Shown here in pieces: positions 21,873 to 29,906 of a stretch of DNA of 57,640 bases (position 1 is its first letter; each line of letters begins with the position of its first letter). Under the pieces are notes generated by a model. That model was not told where the DNA came from and ran no database searches. It worked only from the letters and a program-made list of their open reading frames with translations. The position numbers and the translations under genes were made by a program. Source of the stretch: Candidatus Taylorbacteria bacterium (lineage in GTDB: Bacteria; Patescibacteriota; Minisyncoccia; Phycocordibacterales; HO2-43-120); the NCBI GenBank assembly GCA_039934295.1, contig JBDTMN010000008.1, positions 1 through 57,640 on the forward strand, read 5' to 3'.

Positions 21873-21992
21873 GAACTCACATGTTTGACGAATTTCTTTG
21901 TCAAAGCCTTCGGTACTTCCTCACCATACATAAGAGTATGGCTCGGTTCATCCCTCGGCTTTTCCTCGAACTTCATTCAAACATGTGAGTTC
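21873..21992 (-). promoter_or_regulatory. Structured leader of hup closed by a 16-bp perfect stem
   Basis: GAACTCACATGTTTGA (21873-21888) and its perfect complement (21977-21992) enclose about 88 nt containing a CCATAC/GTATGG hairpin and GCC/GGC-rich helices. The closing stem ends 10 nt from the hup ATG. It could be a translation-control element or an independent small RNA. I find no match to SRP RNA (no GGAA tetraloop core) or tmRNA. Confidence 0.6.
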
Positions 21993-22041
21993 TTAGATGC
22001 TATCGTTAGCTGATAAAAGATTAAATAATGTCGACCTGAGA

Positions 22042-22077
22042 GCCTGTTCAAAATAATATTAGATTTGGAACAGGCTG
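22042..22077. other. Hairpin in the hup leader
   Basis: AGCCTGTTC and GAACAGGCT form a perfect 9-bp stem. A second copy of AACAGGCTCT near 22150-22160 could pair instead with the left arm, giving alternative folds. Confidence 0.5.
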
Positions 22078-22122
22078 ATATTCCTTTAAACCGGGCAGAA
22101 ACCCAGTGTTTTCTCTGTTTCT

Positions 22123-22150
22123 ATTATATAGTAAGCCATTTTTTGGGCAA
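22123..22150 (-). promoter_or_regulatory. Probable hup promoter
   Basis: On the minus strand, TTGCCC (22145-22150) and TATAAT (22123-22128) are 16 bp apart. It predicts a leader of about 250 nt before hup. Confidence 0.6.
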
Positions 22151-22216
22151 CAGGCTCTGAAATAAGGAATGAGAATGGGAAAAAGTCAATTTTTACCGAG
22201 CATGTAACGTGTAGCG

Positions 22217-22269
22217 TGTCCTAAACCCGTCCGATGACGCGTCGGACTAGGGTAACATGTAACGTAAGA
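22217..22269. repeat. 53-bp dispersed repeat, copy 1
   Basis: The same 53 bp occurs at 51522-51574. It begins TGTCCTAAACCCG, contains the inverted pair GTCCGA/TCGGAC and ends GTAACATGTAACGTAAGA. Confidence 0.85.
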
Positions 22270-22396
22270 AAGGGGAATTTTCTTCTCTCGCACTCAATCA
22301 TTTCAGGTAGTTACTTGCTTTTTGAGTCCTTTGGAATAATATAGGGTGTAGATAGACAGAAAAACAAACAAAAACGCAGTCAACACGTCAAACTCT

Positions 22397-22897
22397 ATGA
22401 AAAAATACATATTCCGTCAGATCGCATTTATTGTGCTTGTCGGCACCGTCTTTTTTTTAATTTCCGTGAGTTTTCATAAAAAGGTCGATGTCGAGTTTGT
22501 TGATCCTGAAAAGACGATCATTGTGGTGGGGTTGGACACCTTGCTCGGACTCTTGATTTACTCTATCACGTTGGGCTACCGAGGTCGTCCCCACTCGTGG
22601 CATGAGTTGGGAAAAGAATGCGTGTATCGAGTCTGCTTTCGGTCTACTTCGGTTCGTGGTTTGCCACTTCAAACTGTTTTACTGGTAGTTAGTGAAGGAT
22701 ATGATCGCAAATACCCTCGCTACGTCGAGTTTGAAATTGAGTTGCCAGAAGCAATTCGGGCTGGGGAAAGTTTCGCTATTTTTGACAGCCCACTTGACGG
22801 TCTTCTTTTCGCGATTGGCCACCCCGGTGTTCACTTGTTGTGTTCAGACGAACTTGTCAAGCAAAAACAACCCAAACTGCGTCTGGCCTCGGCCTAA
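22397..22897 (+). CDS. Two-TM hypothetical membrane protein, tandem copy 1
   Basis: This 166-residue protein has two N-terminal hydrophobic segments (about 8-27 and 42-60) and a C-terminal soluble domain. The next gene (23083-23562) is a paralogue: both share a Trp-containing turn after the second segment, KxxYRVCxRS, an SEGxxRKxPxYVxFE block, ELP and FxIFDxxxxG. Each is followed by its own terminator. The function is unknown. A promoter-like TTGCTT...TAATAT lies about 60 bp upstream. Confidence 0.65.
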   Translation: MKKYIFRQIAFIVLVGTVFFLISVSFHKKVDVEFVDPEKTIIVVGLDTLLGLLIYSITLGYRGRPHSWHELGKECVYRVCFRSTSVRGLPLQTVLLVVSEGYDRKYPRYVEFEIELPEAIRAGESFAIFDSPLDGLLFAIGHPGVHLLCSDELVKQKQPKLRLASA

Positions 22898-22927
22898 CTT
22901 TGTTTTTCGGTCTCCTCGTCCTCACCA

Positions 22928-22953
22928 CCCCGGATACGTTCGCGGGGTTTTTT
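22928..22953 (+). terminator. Terminator after tandem copy 1
   Basis: CCCCG (22928-22932) pairs with CGGGG (22943-22947), followed by TTTTTT. Confidence 0.7.
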
Positions 22954-23082
22954 CTAACATTTGTGATACTTCACTTCCGTATTCCCGTCGATTGATTTCA
23001 AGGAGACGATGGTCTATGATTGAGGGCGGAATTTAAAGAAAAACAACAAAAAAACGCTCCCTACACAAAAATCCCCAAAAAT

Positions 23083-23562
23083 ATGAGAAATTACCGTTTT
23101 CGCCTGGTTCTCGCTACTGTATTCGCATCCTTTTTCTTCCTTTCTGTCTTCACACTTCTTCGCATTGCACTTCCGTCTTGGCTCAGTATCCTTGTCTCCA
23201 GCTCAATTGCGGCGGTTACCGTCCTTCTCTGTGCTACTCAGCTCCTTGGCGGGTCGAAATCGTGGTGGGCATTGAGAGCAAAAACCGTGTACAGGGTGTG
23301 CTCTCGGTCTGACACGATTCATGATGACATACTCTGTACTTTTCTCTCGGTCCGGAGCGAAGGAGATGAACGCAAAGAACCGAAATACGTCAAGTTTGAA
23401 CAGAAGTTGCCGGACGAGATTCAAGTTGGGAGCTACTTCATCATATTTGACCGCAGGCGCGAGGGTGTGGCACTCGTGGTTCGCGATTCGCGAAAGCCGT
23501 ATGCGCTCTTTTCCTCTGAGCTTGGGAGGCGAGGACATGCTACATCTCGTTCTTCGGTCTAG
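23083..23562 (+). CDS. Two-TM hypothetical membrane protein, tandem copy 2
   Basis: This 159-residue protein is a paralogue of the preceding gene. Two hydrophobic segments at the N-terminus (about 8-30 and 34-55) are followed by a soluble domain beginning KTVYRVCSRS and containing SEGDERKEPKYVKFE and IFDRR. Its own promoter is likely: TTGATT and TATGAT 17 bp apart just upstream. I start at 23083, since an upstream extension to 23020 lacks hydrophobic or conserved content. The function is unknown. Confidence 0.65.
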   Translation: MRNYRFRLVLATVFASFFFLSVFTLLRIALPSWLSILVSSSIAAVTVLLCATQLLGGSKSWWALRAKTVYRVCSRSDTIHDDILCTFLSVRSEGDERKEPKYVKFEQKLPDEIQVGSYFIIFDRRREGVALVVRDSRKPYALFSSELGRRGHATSRSSV

Positions 23563-23586
23563 CGTCTTGTTGTCCTTTTTTCACCT

Positions 23587-23612
23587 CCCGCGATTCGCTC
23601 GCGGGATTTTTT
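23587..23612 (+). terminator. Terminator after tandem copy 2
   Basis: CCCGCGA (23587-23593) pairs with TCGCGGG (23599-23605), followed by ATTTTTT. Confidence 0.8.
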
Positions 23613-23700
23613 ATGTTAAGAACCTATGACAAAAAAGGCACACGAATAATTACCACCCCAAACCCCTCCTTGGAAAAGGATGGGAGGAAAAAAGAAAAAC

Positions 23701-23737
23701 AAAAACCCAGGGCGGCCTTCGGCCGCCCTGGGTTTTT
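23701..23737. terminator. Strong bidirectional terminator
   Basis: CCCAGGGCGGCC (23706-23717) pairs perfectly with its complement (23721-23732), with A5 before and T5 after. It can stop transcription in either direction, including that of rny. Confidence 0.85.
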
Positions 23738-23854
23738 CCTCTCTTTTTTCAGACGTTACACGTTACAAGTCGAAAATTTTACAATAGCTTTGCTATTGAA
23801 AATCTTTCGACATGATTTTTCTAGCGGAAAAATCAGCTACACTTTGCCCGTTTC

Positions 23855-25384
23855 TTAACGGGCAAACTCTATGACCCTTGTTTCTCGAATCACTGTCACC
23901 TTGATTTCTCCCGGATATTTGAGTTCCTTTTCGATGCGAAGAGCGATTTCACGCGCCATTGTATGAGCGTCCAAGTCGCCGATTTCCCCCGGGGTAACGA
24001 AGACTCGAATCTCTCGGCCTGCAGCCAGGGCATATGCTTTCTCAACGCCGGGGAGAGACTTCGCGATACCTTCCAAGTCTTCGAGACGTTTCAAATAATT
24101 TTCCACGGAGTCTCTACGCGCGCCAGGACGGCCTCCTGAAATGGCATCCGCCACCTGCACGATGACCGACTCAACAGTTTCGTACGGATATTCTTCATGA
24201 TGGGCCTGCATGGCTTTCACGATTTCTTCTCCCGCTCCGAATTTCTGAAGAATTCTCCTTCCAATCTCCACGTGCGTGCCCTGCACTTCGTGGTCTACGG
24301 CTTTTCCGATGTCGTGGAGAAGCGCTCCGGCTTTTGCAACGTTCACATTTGCGCCAAGCTCCGCCGCGAGCATTCCCGCGATGTGCGACATTTCAATCGA
24401 GTGAGCCAAGACGTTTTGTCCGTAGCTCGTCCTGAAGTGAAGCCTTCCCAAAATGTGAAGGATGCGCGGGTCAAGGTTGATTACCCCGCATTCATAGGCC
24501 GCTTCCGCGCCTTTTTCTTTGATAGTTTTATTGATGTCTTCCTGGGCTTTCTCCACGAGCTTCTCGATTTTGGCTGGCTGGATTCGGCCGTCCGCAATCA
24601 AGGCCTCGAGAGCGAGCCTGGCAACTTGGCGCCTCACCGGGTCGAACGAAGAAATAGTGATGGAACCGGGAGTATCGTCAACTATGATTTCGACACCTGT
24701 TACTCGCTCGAAGGCTTTGATATTCCTACCCTCCTTGCCGATAATTTTTCCCTTGAGCTCATCAGAGGGAATGGCAAGCGTGGTCGAGAGGACGTCTGCG
24801 CCTACGGCGTTTCCCAGTCTCTGAATGCAGGTGGTAAGGATTTCTTTCGCTTTTTTCTCCAGTGTCTCTTCGCCGAAATTTTCGAGCTTCTGCATGCGCA
24901 CCAAAAGATCCTCTTCGTACAGTTTTTCGACGGCTTTAATGAGGCTCGCTCTCGCTTCATCCTTCGTGAGCTCTGCGATTTTTTCAAGCTCAAGCGCCTT
25001 CGCTTTATCTTGCTCGTCTACTCTCTCCTTGATTTTTTTAATCTCGACGATTTTGGCTTTCACGCTCTCGACTTCGCGGTCAAGCTCGGTCTGCCTATGG
25101 TCGAGTTGGTCTTCTTTTTTGACGATTCTATCCTCCGTCTTCTTCAATTTTTCTTCCTTTTCTTTTATCTCAACTCGGATTTCCTTGATTGTCTCGATGG
25201 CTTTGGTCTCGGCGTCGGCAATTATTTTTTTTGCTTTTTCTTCTGCGCGTAGCTCGCGTTCTTTTATCTGGAGCTCGACTGAACCTTTTTTCCCGAGAGC
25301 AACAAGCACCCGGAGATAATATCCGACTGCGATTCCCACTATTCCTGTTACGGATGTAAACAGGAGGGCTATTTTTAATGTCAT
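23855..25384 (-). CDS. rny: Ribonuclease Y
   Basis: This 509-residue protein matches RNase Y domain by domain: an N-terminal membrane segment, a long Lys/Glu coiled coil (to about residue 190), a KH domain with IIGKEGRNIKAFE, and an HD domain with AGALLHDIGKAVDHE carrying the catalytic His-Asp pair, then a conserved C-terminal domain (DLDAHTMAREIALRIE). It is the membrane-bound endonuclease that starts mRNA decay in many bacteria. The frame opens at a TTG at 25441, but I choose the ATG at 25384 because it leads directly into the membrane helix. A TATAAG box sits 6 nt before the TTG, so the longer form cannot be ruled out. Confidence 0.93.
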   Translation of the reverse strand: MTLKIALLFTSVTGIVGIAVGYYLRVLVALGKKGSVELQIKERELRAEEKAKKIIADAETKAIETIKEIRVEIKEKEEKLKKTEDRIVKKEDQLDHRQTELDREVESVKAKIVEIKKIKERVDEQDKAKALELEKIAELTKDEARASLIKAVEKLYEEDLLVRMQKLENFGEETLEKKAKEILTTCIQRLGNAVGADVLSTTLAIPSDELKGKIIGKEGRNIKAFERVTGVEIIVDDTPGSITISSFDPVRRQVARLALEALIADGRIQPAKIEKLVEKAQEDINKTIKEKGAEAAYECGVINLDPRILHILGRLHFRTSYGQNVLAHSIEMSHIAGMLAAELGANVNVAKAGALLHDIGKAVDHEVQGTHVEIGRRILQKFGAGEEIVKAMQAHHEEYPYETVESVIVQVADAISGGRPGARRDSVENYLKRLEDLEGIAKSLPGVEKAYALAAGREIRVFVTPGEIGDLDAHTMAREIALRIEKELKYPGEIKVTVIRETRVIEFAR

Positions 25385-25704
25385 GTTATGGCGATCCCGC
25401 CTCCACCTAAAAAGTTCATAGCGCTTGCGCTTTACGCGCAAGTTCTACTTATATTAGATTTGATCTAGTCTGGAGAAAATATACGTACACATGTAATTCA
25501 ATAAAGAAAAGCAATCCAATAAAAACCATATAAGCAAAGCCGAAATTCAATTTATGCTAAGAACCCTTAACGAATCCTCCTCCGCAAAGCTTTGGGGACG
25601 CAGTAGGGCATATGAATAATAAATCTACATTGAATACAATACATCATCTAAAGGAATTTGTCACCTTTTAGGTTACTCGTTGTCAGTTTTCAATAAAAAT
25701 CTAC
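25385..25704. other. Gene-free spacer
   Basis: No gene is seen here apart from the possible rny extension. The short inverted sequence TTAAG...CTTAACGAAT near 25558-25577 also occurs just upstream of nusA (34853-34870). Confidence 0.4.
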
Positions 25705-26082
25705 CTAGTCACATAGTGGCGCGGTAGATATATCCAAGGAGTTCGGAATGTAGGCTTTGGAGTCGCCAATGATACGCAAGGTGCGCGCCATTTTCATTCG
25801 AGTGGCAAAATACGACGTGCGATCCGTTGCGCCCAAGATGCGATTTATTATGGGTTTGCTTAAACCGTAATCCAGTGCTTGAGCTCTCACTCGGGCGAGG
25901 CTCACACGTTTTCCTGTTTCGAGTTTAAACCAGGCCGTCAAGGGATCAAAGCGCGCGACTTTTGCTCGGGGACTCCAAAGAAGGATGTGTCCATTTCGGA
26001 AGCGGGCTTTCCAACCCGAATCCACTAGCGTCTCGAGTTTTTTGTAAAAGTCGGACATGGTGAGACAGGGTGTCGGTTTCAT
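25705..26082 (-). CDS. Hypothetical protein
   Basis: This 125-residue protein matches nothing I recognise. It begins with a helix (MSDFYKKLETLVDSGWKARF from residue 9) and has a short strand-rich section (HILLWSPRAKVARFDPLTAW). Basic residues then predominate, as in DNA-binding helices (VSLARVRAQALDYGLSKPII). It has its own region between rny and clpP. The start could be the ATG at 26082 or at 26058. Confidence 0.5.
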   Translation of the reverse strand: MKPTPCLTMSDFYKKLETLVDSGWKARFRNGHILLWSPRAKVARFDPLTAWFKLETGKRVSLARVRAQALDYGLSKPIINRILGATDRTSYFATRMKMARTLRIIGDSKAYIPNSLDISTAPLCD

Positions 26083-26148
26083 TCGAATTTTTCTTTTTTT
26101 GTTCGGGCTGGTTTCAGAATAGTCCGGAATAATTTTGTTGTCAATTGA

Positions 26149-26185
26149 AATCCCCCCAAGTTTCTCCGAGAAACTTGGGGGGATT
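26149..26185. terminator. Terminator of clpP
   Basis: AATCCCCCCAAGTTTC (26149-26164) pairs perfectly with its complement (26170-26185) around a TCCGA loop. The same loop design recurs in terminators at 38.9 and 41.7 kb. Confidence 0.75.
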
Positions 26186-26242
26186 CTATATTCCTATCTT
26201 TTCTCATACTGACACCTAACACCTAAAACCTAACACCTACTC

Positions 26243-26821
26243 CTACGAAATCACCTTATCAATAATCCCGTACTTCTTGGCTTCTTCAGAAGTCATGAAG
26301 TAATTGCGGTCAACATCTTTTTCGATTTGAGCGAGAGTTTTTCCCGTGTTTTTTGCGAGCATTTTATTTAGGTTCTCGCGGGTTTTCAAAATATGCTTGG
26401 CGCTGATTTCAATGTCGGATGCCTGGCCTTCCGCGCCTCCCAATGGCTGATGGATCATTACTTCGGCGTTGGGGAGCGCCATCCTTTTGCCTTTTGCTCC
26501 GGCAGAGAGAATTACCGCGCCCATGGATGCCGCGATACCGACGCAGACAGTGGAGACGTCATTTTTAATATGATTCATCGTGTCGATGATTGCCATGCCT
26601 GCGGTGACCTGTCCTCCGGGGGAATTTACATACAGTGAAATATCTTTTTTTGGATCTTCGGATTGCAAGAACAGAAGCTGGGCGATGACGATGTTTGCGG
26701 TGTAGTCGTCTATCGGGCCTCCCAAGAAGATGATATTTTCGCGCAAAAGGCGCGAGTATATATCGTATGCGCGCTCGCCAAACTGTGACTTCTCAATAAC
26801 CGTTGGAATCAAATAAGACAT
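26243..26821 (-). CDS. clpP: ATP-dependent Clp protease proteolytic subunit
   Basis: This 192-residue protein is full length for ClpP. The catalytic serine lies in [14 protein letters not shown], the histidine in VMIHQPLGG and the aspartate in the DVDRNYFM segment. The N-terminus ([15 protein letters not shown]) carries the axial-loop region. ClpP forms the barrel of the Clp protease and degrades proteins fed by ClpX or ClpA/C ATPases, none of which is in this window. The trigger factor gene, often a neighbour of clpP, lies 1 kb away on the same strand with rsmE inserted between them. Confidence 0.96.
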   Translation of the reverse strand: MSYLIPTVIEKSQFGERAYDIYSRLLRENIIFLGGPIDDYTANIVIAQLLFLQSEDPKKDISLYVNSPGGQVTAGMAIIDTMNHIKNDVSTVCVGIAASMGAVILSAGAKGKRMALPNAEVMIHQPLGGAEGQASDIEISAKHILKTRENLNKMLAKNTGKTLAQIEKDVDRNYFMTSEEAKKYGIIDKVIS

Positions 26822-27051
26822 AATTTTAATGCTAAAAGTTAATAGTTAAGATTTTCTTGCCCCGTAGTGAGCCTTGCTCTACTACTGGGGTCGATAACTG
26901 TAGGTATGAGGTAAGACATTATGGGTAGATTCAAGATTCATGATTTAAGAATCAGGAATAAGAATGAAAATTAAAGAGTAATACAGTCAATATATCAGAA
27001 AAATATGATTTGACAAATTTTTCGGAAAGTTACACATTTTTTGATATGTGG

Positions 27052-27057
27052 TACATT
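27052..27057 (+). promoter_or_regulatory. -10 box of rsmE (leaderless)
   Basis: TACATT ends 7 nt before the ATG at 27065, supporting that start and a leaderless message. Confidence 0.5.
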
Positions 27058-27064
27058 ACTGATA

Positions 27065-27763
27065 ATGAGAATCCATAATTTTTTCATACAAGAGACGATT
27101 GGCGACGAAAAGGAGGTCGTGTTGAACGATGTGGAGTTGTTTCATCAGCTTAGAAACGTTTTTCGGATGAACGTGGCGAGTCGGGTGATTCTTCTTGATA
27201 ACACAGGCTTTGAATACGTTTCCGCAGTTACTTCGTTTGCGCGGGGAACGCTCACGTTCCGAATTTTGGAGAAAAGAAAGAATATAAATATTCCTAAGAA
27301 AGAAATTACGCTCTTTCAATCGATAATAAAAAAAAGCAATTTTGAGTGGGTTTTGGAGAAGGGCACGGAGCTTGGCGTTTCGCATTTTGTCCCGCTTCTT
27401 TCCGAGCGGAGCGAGAAGAAGAAAATAAATAGTGAACGCGCAAAAAAGATTTTGAAAGAATCTTCCGAGCAATCCGGAAGAGGTATTCTACCTACTATCG
27501 CTGAATCAGTTTCACTTCCCGAGGCCATCTCTTCCCTTCCTTCTCCCTCTTCTGCCCTTGTCTTCGACCCCTCTGGCTCTCTTTTTCAGTCTAACACCTT
27601 ACACCTTACACCTTACACCTTATTCATCGGTCCCGAAGGCGGTTGGAGCGAAAAAGAGCTCGCCCTTTTTCGCGAGAAAAATATTCCCGTCTACTCACTC
27701 GGTCCGCAGATTTTACGATCCGAAACCGCCACGATTGCTGTGCTTTCTCTTTTGCTTTTGTGA
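27065..27763 (+). CDS. rsmE: 16S rRNA (uracil(1498)-N3)-methyltransferase
   Basis: This 232-residue SPOUT methyltransferase has an N-terminal PUA-like domain (MRIHNFF, HLRxVxR-type segment QLRNVFRM) and a C-terminal knotted domain with KGTELGVSHFVPL, IGPEGGWSEKE and the closing LGPQILRSETATIAVL. It methylates U1498 of 16S rRNA. The start is fixed by a -10 box 7 nt upstream. A short insertion (NTLHLTPYTL), encoded by tandem TTACACC repeats at 27595-27622, sits just before the SAM-binding GPEGG motif; the same repeat is found in RNase HI. Confidence 0.93.
   Translation: MRIHNFFIQETIGDEKEVVLNDVELFHQLRNVFRMNVASRVILLDNTGFEYVSAVTSFARGTLTFRILEKRKNINIPKKEITLFQSIIKKSNFEWVLEKGTELGVSHFVPLLSERSEKKKINSERAKKILKESSEQSGRGILPTIAESVSLPEAISSLPSPSSALVFDPSGSLFQSNTLHLTPYTLFIGPEGGWSEKELALFREKNIPVYSLGPQILRSETATIAVLSLLLL
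27595..27622 (+). repeat. TTACACC tandem repeats inside rsmE
   Basis: Four consecutive ACACCTT-like units encode NTLHLTPYTL in frame. Identical words occur between genes and in rnhA (55290-55325). Confidence 0.7.
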
Positions 27764-27771
27764 TGACAAAA

Positions 27772-27818
27772 AATCAAGGAGACACCTTAGAGAGCTAAGG
27801 AGTCACCTTGATTTTTTC
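27772..27818. terminator. Terminator between convergent rsmE and tig
   Basis: AATCAAGG (27772-27779) and CCTTGATT (27806-27813), with an inner CCTTA/TAAGG stem, are followed by T6. Confidence 0.8.
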
Positions 27819-27830
27819 TTACGTTACACG

Positions 27831-28871
27831 CTACACGCTCTGGCTTTCGAGAAACTCCCAAACTTTTTCATTGGTGAGCATCATTTCTACGTAGGAGCCG
27901 ACTCTCTCTTTGTCCGCATCCTTGTGGTGTTCGAGGATGTGAGCTACTTCTTTGTCCATTTCTTCTTTCGAGGCAGAGATTTTTTCTTCGAGCGCGATTT
28001 TGTTAAGAATGATTTGGAGTTTCGCTCGCTTTTCCGCCGGCTCGCGCCACTCGCGCGCGAGTTCCTCGCGATTCTTTTTCAGGTGCTTCAAGTAATCGTC
28101 CATTTTGAGATTCATTCTTTTGAGGTCGTCCTCAAACTGGAGCTCCATTTTGCGGACTTCTCCCTCTATCAATATTTCCGGCAGTTCCATCTTTGAATCT
28201 CCCACCAGTTTCTCTCCGAGCGTCAGGCGTTTTTTTTCTTTTGCCCGAGCAATCTTTTCGAGGGTCAAATTTTCTTTGATTTTTGTTTTGAAGTCGGTGA
28301 TGTCTTTGAAATTGCCAAATGTTTTAATGAATTCTTCATTTACTTCCGGGAGCACTTTTTCTTCTTTGCTTACGTCCGCTTTTTTTATTGCCATCGATTT
28401 GTTTTCTTGGAGCCCTTTTATCACGTCGTCTATTTCGGAGTCGGTAACTGCAAGCTCATCCGCTTTGGTCATCTCTTTCTTCGCGAGCGTTTTATAATCG
28501 GCGAGAGTTACCTCGGGAAAAATCGGCACTTTTATCTTAAAGCCAAGCGGATTGTCTTTGGCGATTTTCGTGATGGTAATCGCGGGGCGACCGATAACAG
28601 AAATATCATTATCAATAACGATTGCCGGATACGCCTCTTGAAGCGCGATTTCCGCGGCGTCGTTTAAAATGTGCATCTCTCCGAATTTCTCCAAAATAAT
28701 GTTCTCGGGAACGTGGCCTTTTCGAAAACCAGGCATGTCGGCTTCGCGTTTCAAATGTTCGAGTGCTTCCCTCCGAGCTTTCTGCATTTCTAGGACGGTA
28801 ATTTCGCCTTCTATTTCAACTTCGGAGTGGGGGAGTTTGGTTATTTTTAAATTCGAGTATGTTTTTTGCAT
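27831..28871 (-). CDS. tig: Trigger factor lacking the PPIase domain
   Basis: This 346-residue ribosome-bound chaperone has the N-terminal ribosome-binding domain with the signature PGFRKGHVPENII (the FRK loop docks on the ribosome), and the helical C-terminal substrate cradle (from about 190 to the end). Ordinary trigger factors have about 430 residues with an FKBP-type PPIase domain in between. Here the chain runs from the VTDSEIDDVIKGLQ helix through a short linker directly into LPEVNEEFIKTFG, so the PPIase domain is missing. Chaperone function should persist without prolyl isomerisation. Confidence 0.9.
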   Translation of the reverse strand: MQKTYSNLKITKLPHSEVEIEGEITVLEMQKARREALEHLKREADMPGFRKGHVPENIILEKFGEMHILNDAAEIALQEAYPAIVIDNDISVIGRPAITITKIAKDNPLGFKIKVPIFPEVTLADYKTLAKKEMTKADELAVTDSEIDDVIKGLQENKSMAIKKADVSKEEKVLPEVNEEFIKTFGNFKDITDFKTKIKENLTLEKIARAKEKKRLTLGEKLVGDSKMELPEILIEGEVRKMELQFEDDLKRMNLKMDDYLKHLKKNREELAREWREPAEKRAKLQIILNKIALEEKISASKEEMDKEVAHILEHHKDADKERVGSYVEMMLTNEKVWEFLESQSV

Positions 28872-28874
28872 GTA

Positions 28875-29058
28875 GAACCAGTTTCAATAAAAACCGCTAG
28901 AAATAAAAAAGCATGCTTGGCTCCCAAAACATGAAAATTTCGGTCAAAAACAGAGTTTCGTCAGTCGTTCGTACTGCTAGTACGCCTCCTTTCTCATCCT
29001 CTGTTTTTACCTCGAAATTTTTGCGTTTTGGTTGAGCCATTTTTGTTGAAACTGGTTC
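28875..29058. repeat. 184-bp imperfect inverted repeat
   Basis: GAACCAGTTTCAA (28875-28887) and its perfect complement (29046-29058) are the ends. The arms stay complementary inward (GGCTC/GAGCC, CCAAAAC/GTTTTGG, GAAAATTTCG/CGAAATTTTT, AAAACAGAG/CTCTGTTTT). A 47-residue frame on the minus strand (from 29040) fills it but is probably accidental. It may be a MITE-like element or the tig leader. Confidence 0.65.
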
Positions 29059-29340
29059 TCGTAAATATAGCTGAATACGGATTTGAGTCAAGGGGAATAA
29101 TGTAACGTGTAACGTGTAACTTGTAACGTAAGAGAAAGGAAAAAGTTCTCTTAAACGTCAGAGCGAGACATCTCTTTTAGAGAACACCCGTCTGAACCCG
29201 TCCGAATGGATTCCCGCCAGAACCCGTCCGAACGGAATTTCGTCCGGGCGGATTGCTCTGTCGGGATGGCATCCGGGCGGATGAATTCATTCGGGCGGGT
29301 TCGCGGGAAAATTTGCATGGTTTTCAATTCTGATTGAAAA
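29059..29340. other. Gene-free repeat-rich spacer
   Basis: It contains a GTAACGTGTAAC-type tract (29101-29130) and several GC-rich words of the form CCCGTCCGAA/TTCGGGCGGG that can fold on one another (29188-29300). No gene is seen. Confidence 0.5.
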
Positions 29341-29357
29341 AATTTTTTTAGGACGAA

Positions 29358-29383
29358 GAAAGCCTCCGGCTGGGGAGGCTTTC
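29358..29383 (-). terminator. Terminator of the 29415 gene
   Basis: GAAAGCCTCC (29358-29367) pairs with GGAGGCTTTC (29374-29383); an A/T tract follows on the minus-strand side. Confidence 0.6.
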
Positions 29384-29414
29384 TGATTCTATAAAAGGAC
29401 GTGCCGAGCGTATT

Positions 29415-29753
29415 TTAGTTTTGCGGGTCAAACGAGTAATCAAAATTGGCGCTACTTGCCACAGCCGTCGCGTTGGCTTCGGCCTCTAGAGTATTGAGGT
29501 CGTCACTTTGAGAGAGTGCGTCGGGAGAGTCGGACATTGGGAGCGACTCCGGAGACGCGGTGATGGCAGTTTCTCCATCTTGCGCCTGCTGTATCGAACG
29601 AGAGAGAAGGAGTCCTCCCGTAAGAAGGATAAGAACTGCGATAATCGAAACAGTCAATGCCACATGATTCGACTTGTTTGGCGATTCGACTGGGGTCGTG
29701 TTTGTCGGGGAAGAATTTGTTGTGTAGCCGGCTTGATTTTGGTTTTGATCCAT
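29415..29753 (-). CDS. Small single-TM protein with low-complexity flanks
   Basis: This 112-residue protein has an Asn/Pro/Thr-rich N-terminus (about 30 residues), one transmembrane helix (VALTVSIIAVLILLTGGLLL) and an Asp/Ser/Ala-rich acidic tail. No domain is recognised. It may be an envelope protein exposed at the cell surface. I start at 29753; an in-frame ATG four codons upstream is also possible. Confidence 0.55.
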   Translation of the reverse strand: MDQNQNQAGYTTNSSPTNTTPVESPNKSNHVALTVSIIAVLILLTGGLLLSRSIQQAQDGETAITASPESLPMSDSPDALSQSDDLNTLEAEANATAVASSANFDYSFDPQN

Positions 29754-29796
29754 ATTTGGGAACATTTGAACAGTGACAATTGATATGTGACTTTTA

Positions 29797-29822
29797 CAGA
29801 ATTTTGCTTTGCAAAATTCTGT
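29797..29822. other. Perfect palindrome upstream of the 29415 gene
   Basis: ACAGAATTTTGC and GCAAAATTCTGT form a 12-bp perfect stem with a two-base loop. Confidence 0.5.
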
Positions 29823-29906
29823 GGTCAAATGTCAATGGTTAATCCCGCCCGAACGTACTAAAGATGGTTCGTTCGGAACGGGCGGGTGTCACTGTTGCAT
29901 TAATTA

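Noticed and set aside
21873-21992. SRP (4.5S) RNA
   Set aside because: The size is right but the conserved apical loop and symmetric bulge cannot be found on either strand.
24197-25252. 351-residue frame opposite rny
   Set aside because: It is Phe-rich antisense of the Lys/Glu coiled coil and HD domain of RNase Y.
27558-28196. 212-residue frame across rsmE and tig
   Set aside because: It overlaps two well-supported genes and a terminator.
28897-29040. 47-residue peptide within the 184-bp inverted repeat
   Set aside because: Its two halves are complementary DNA arms, so the frame is more likely a by-product of the palindrome.
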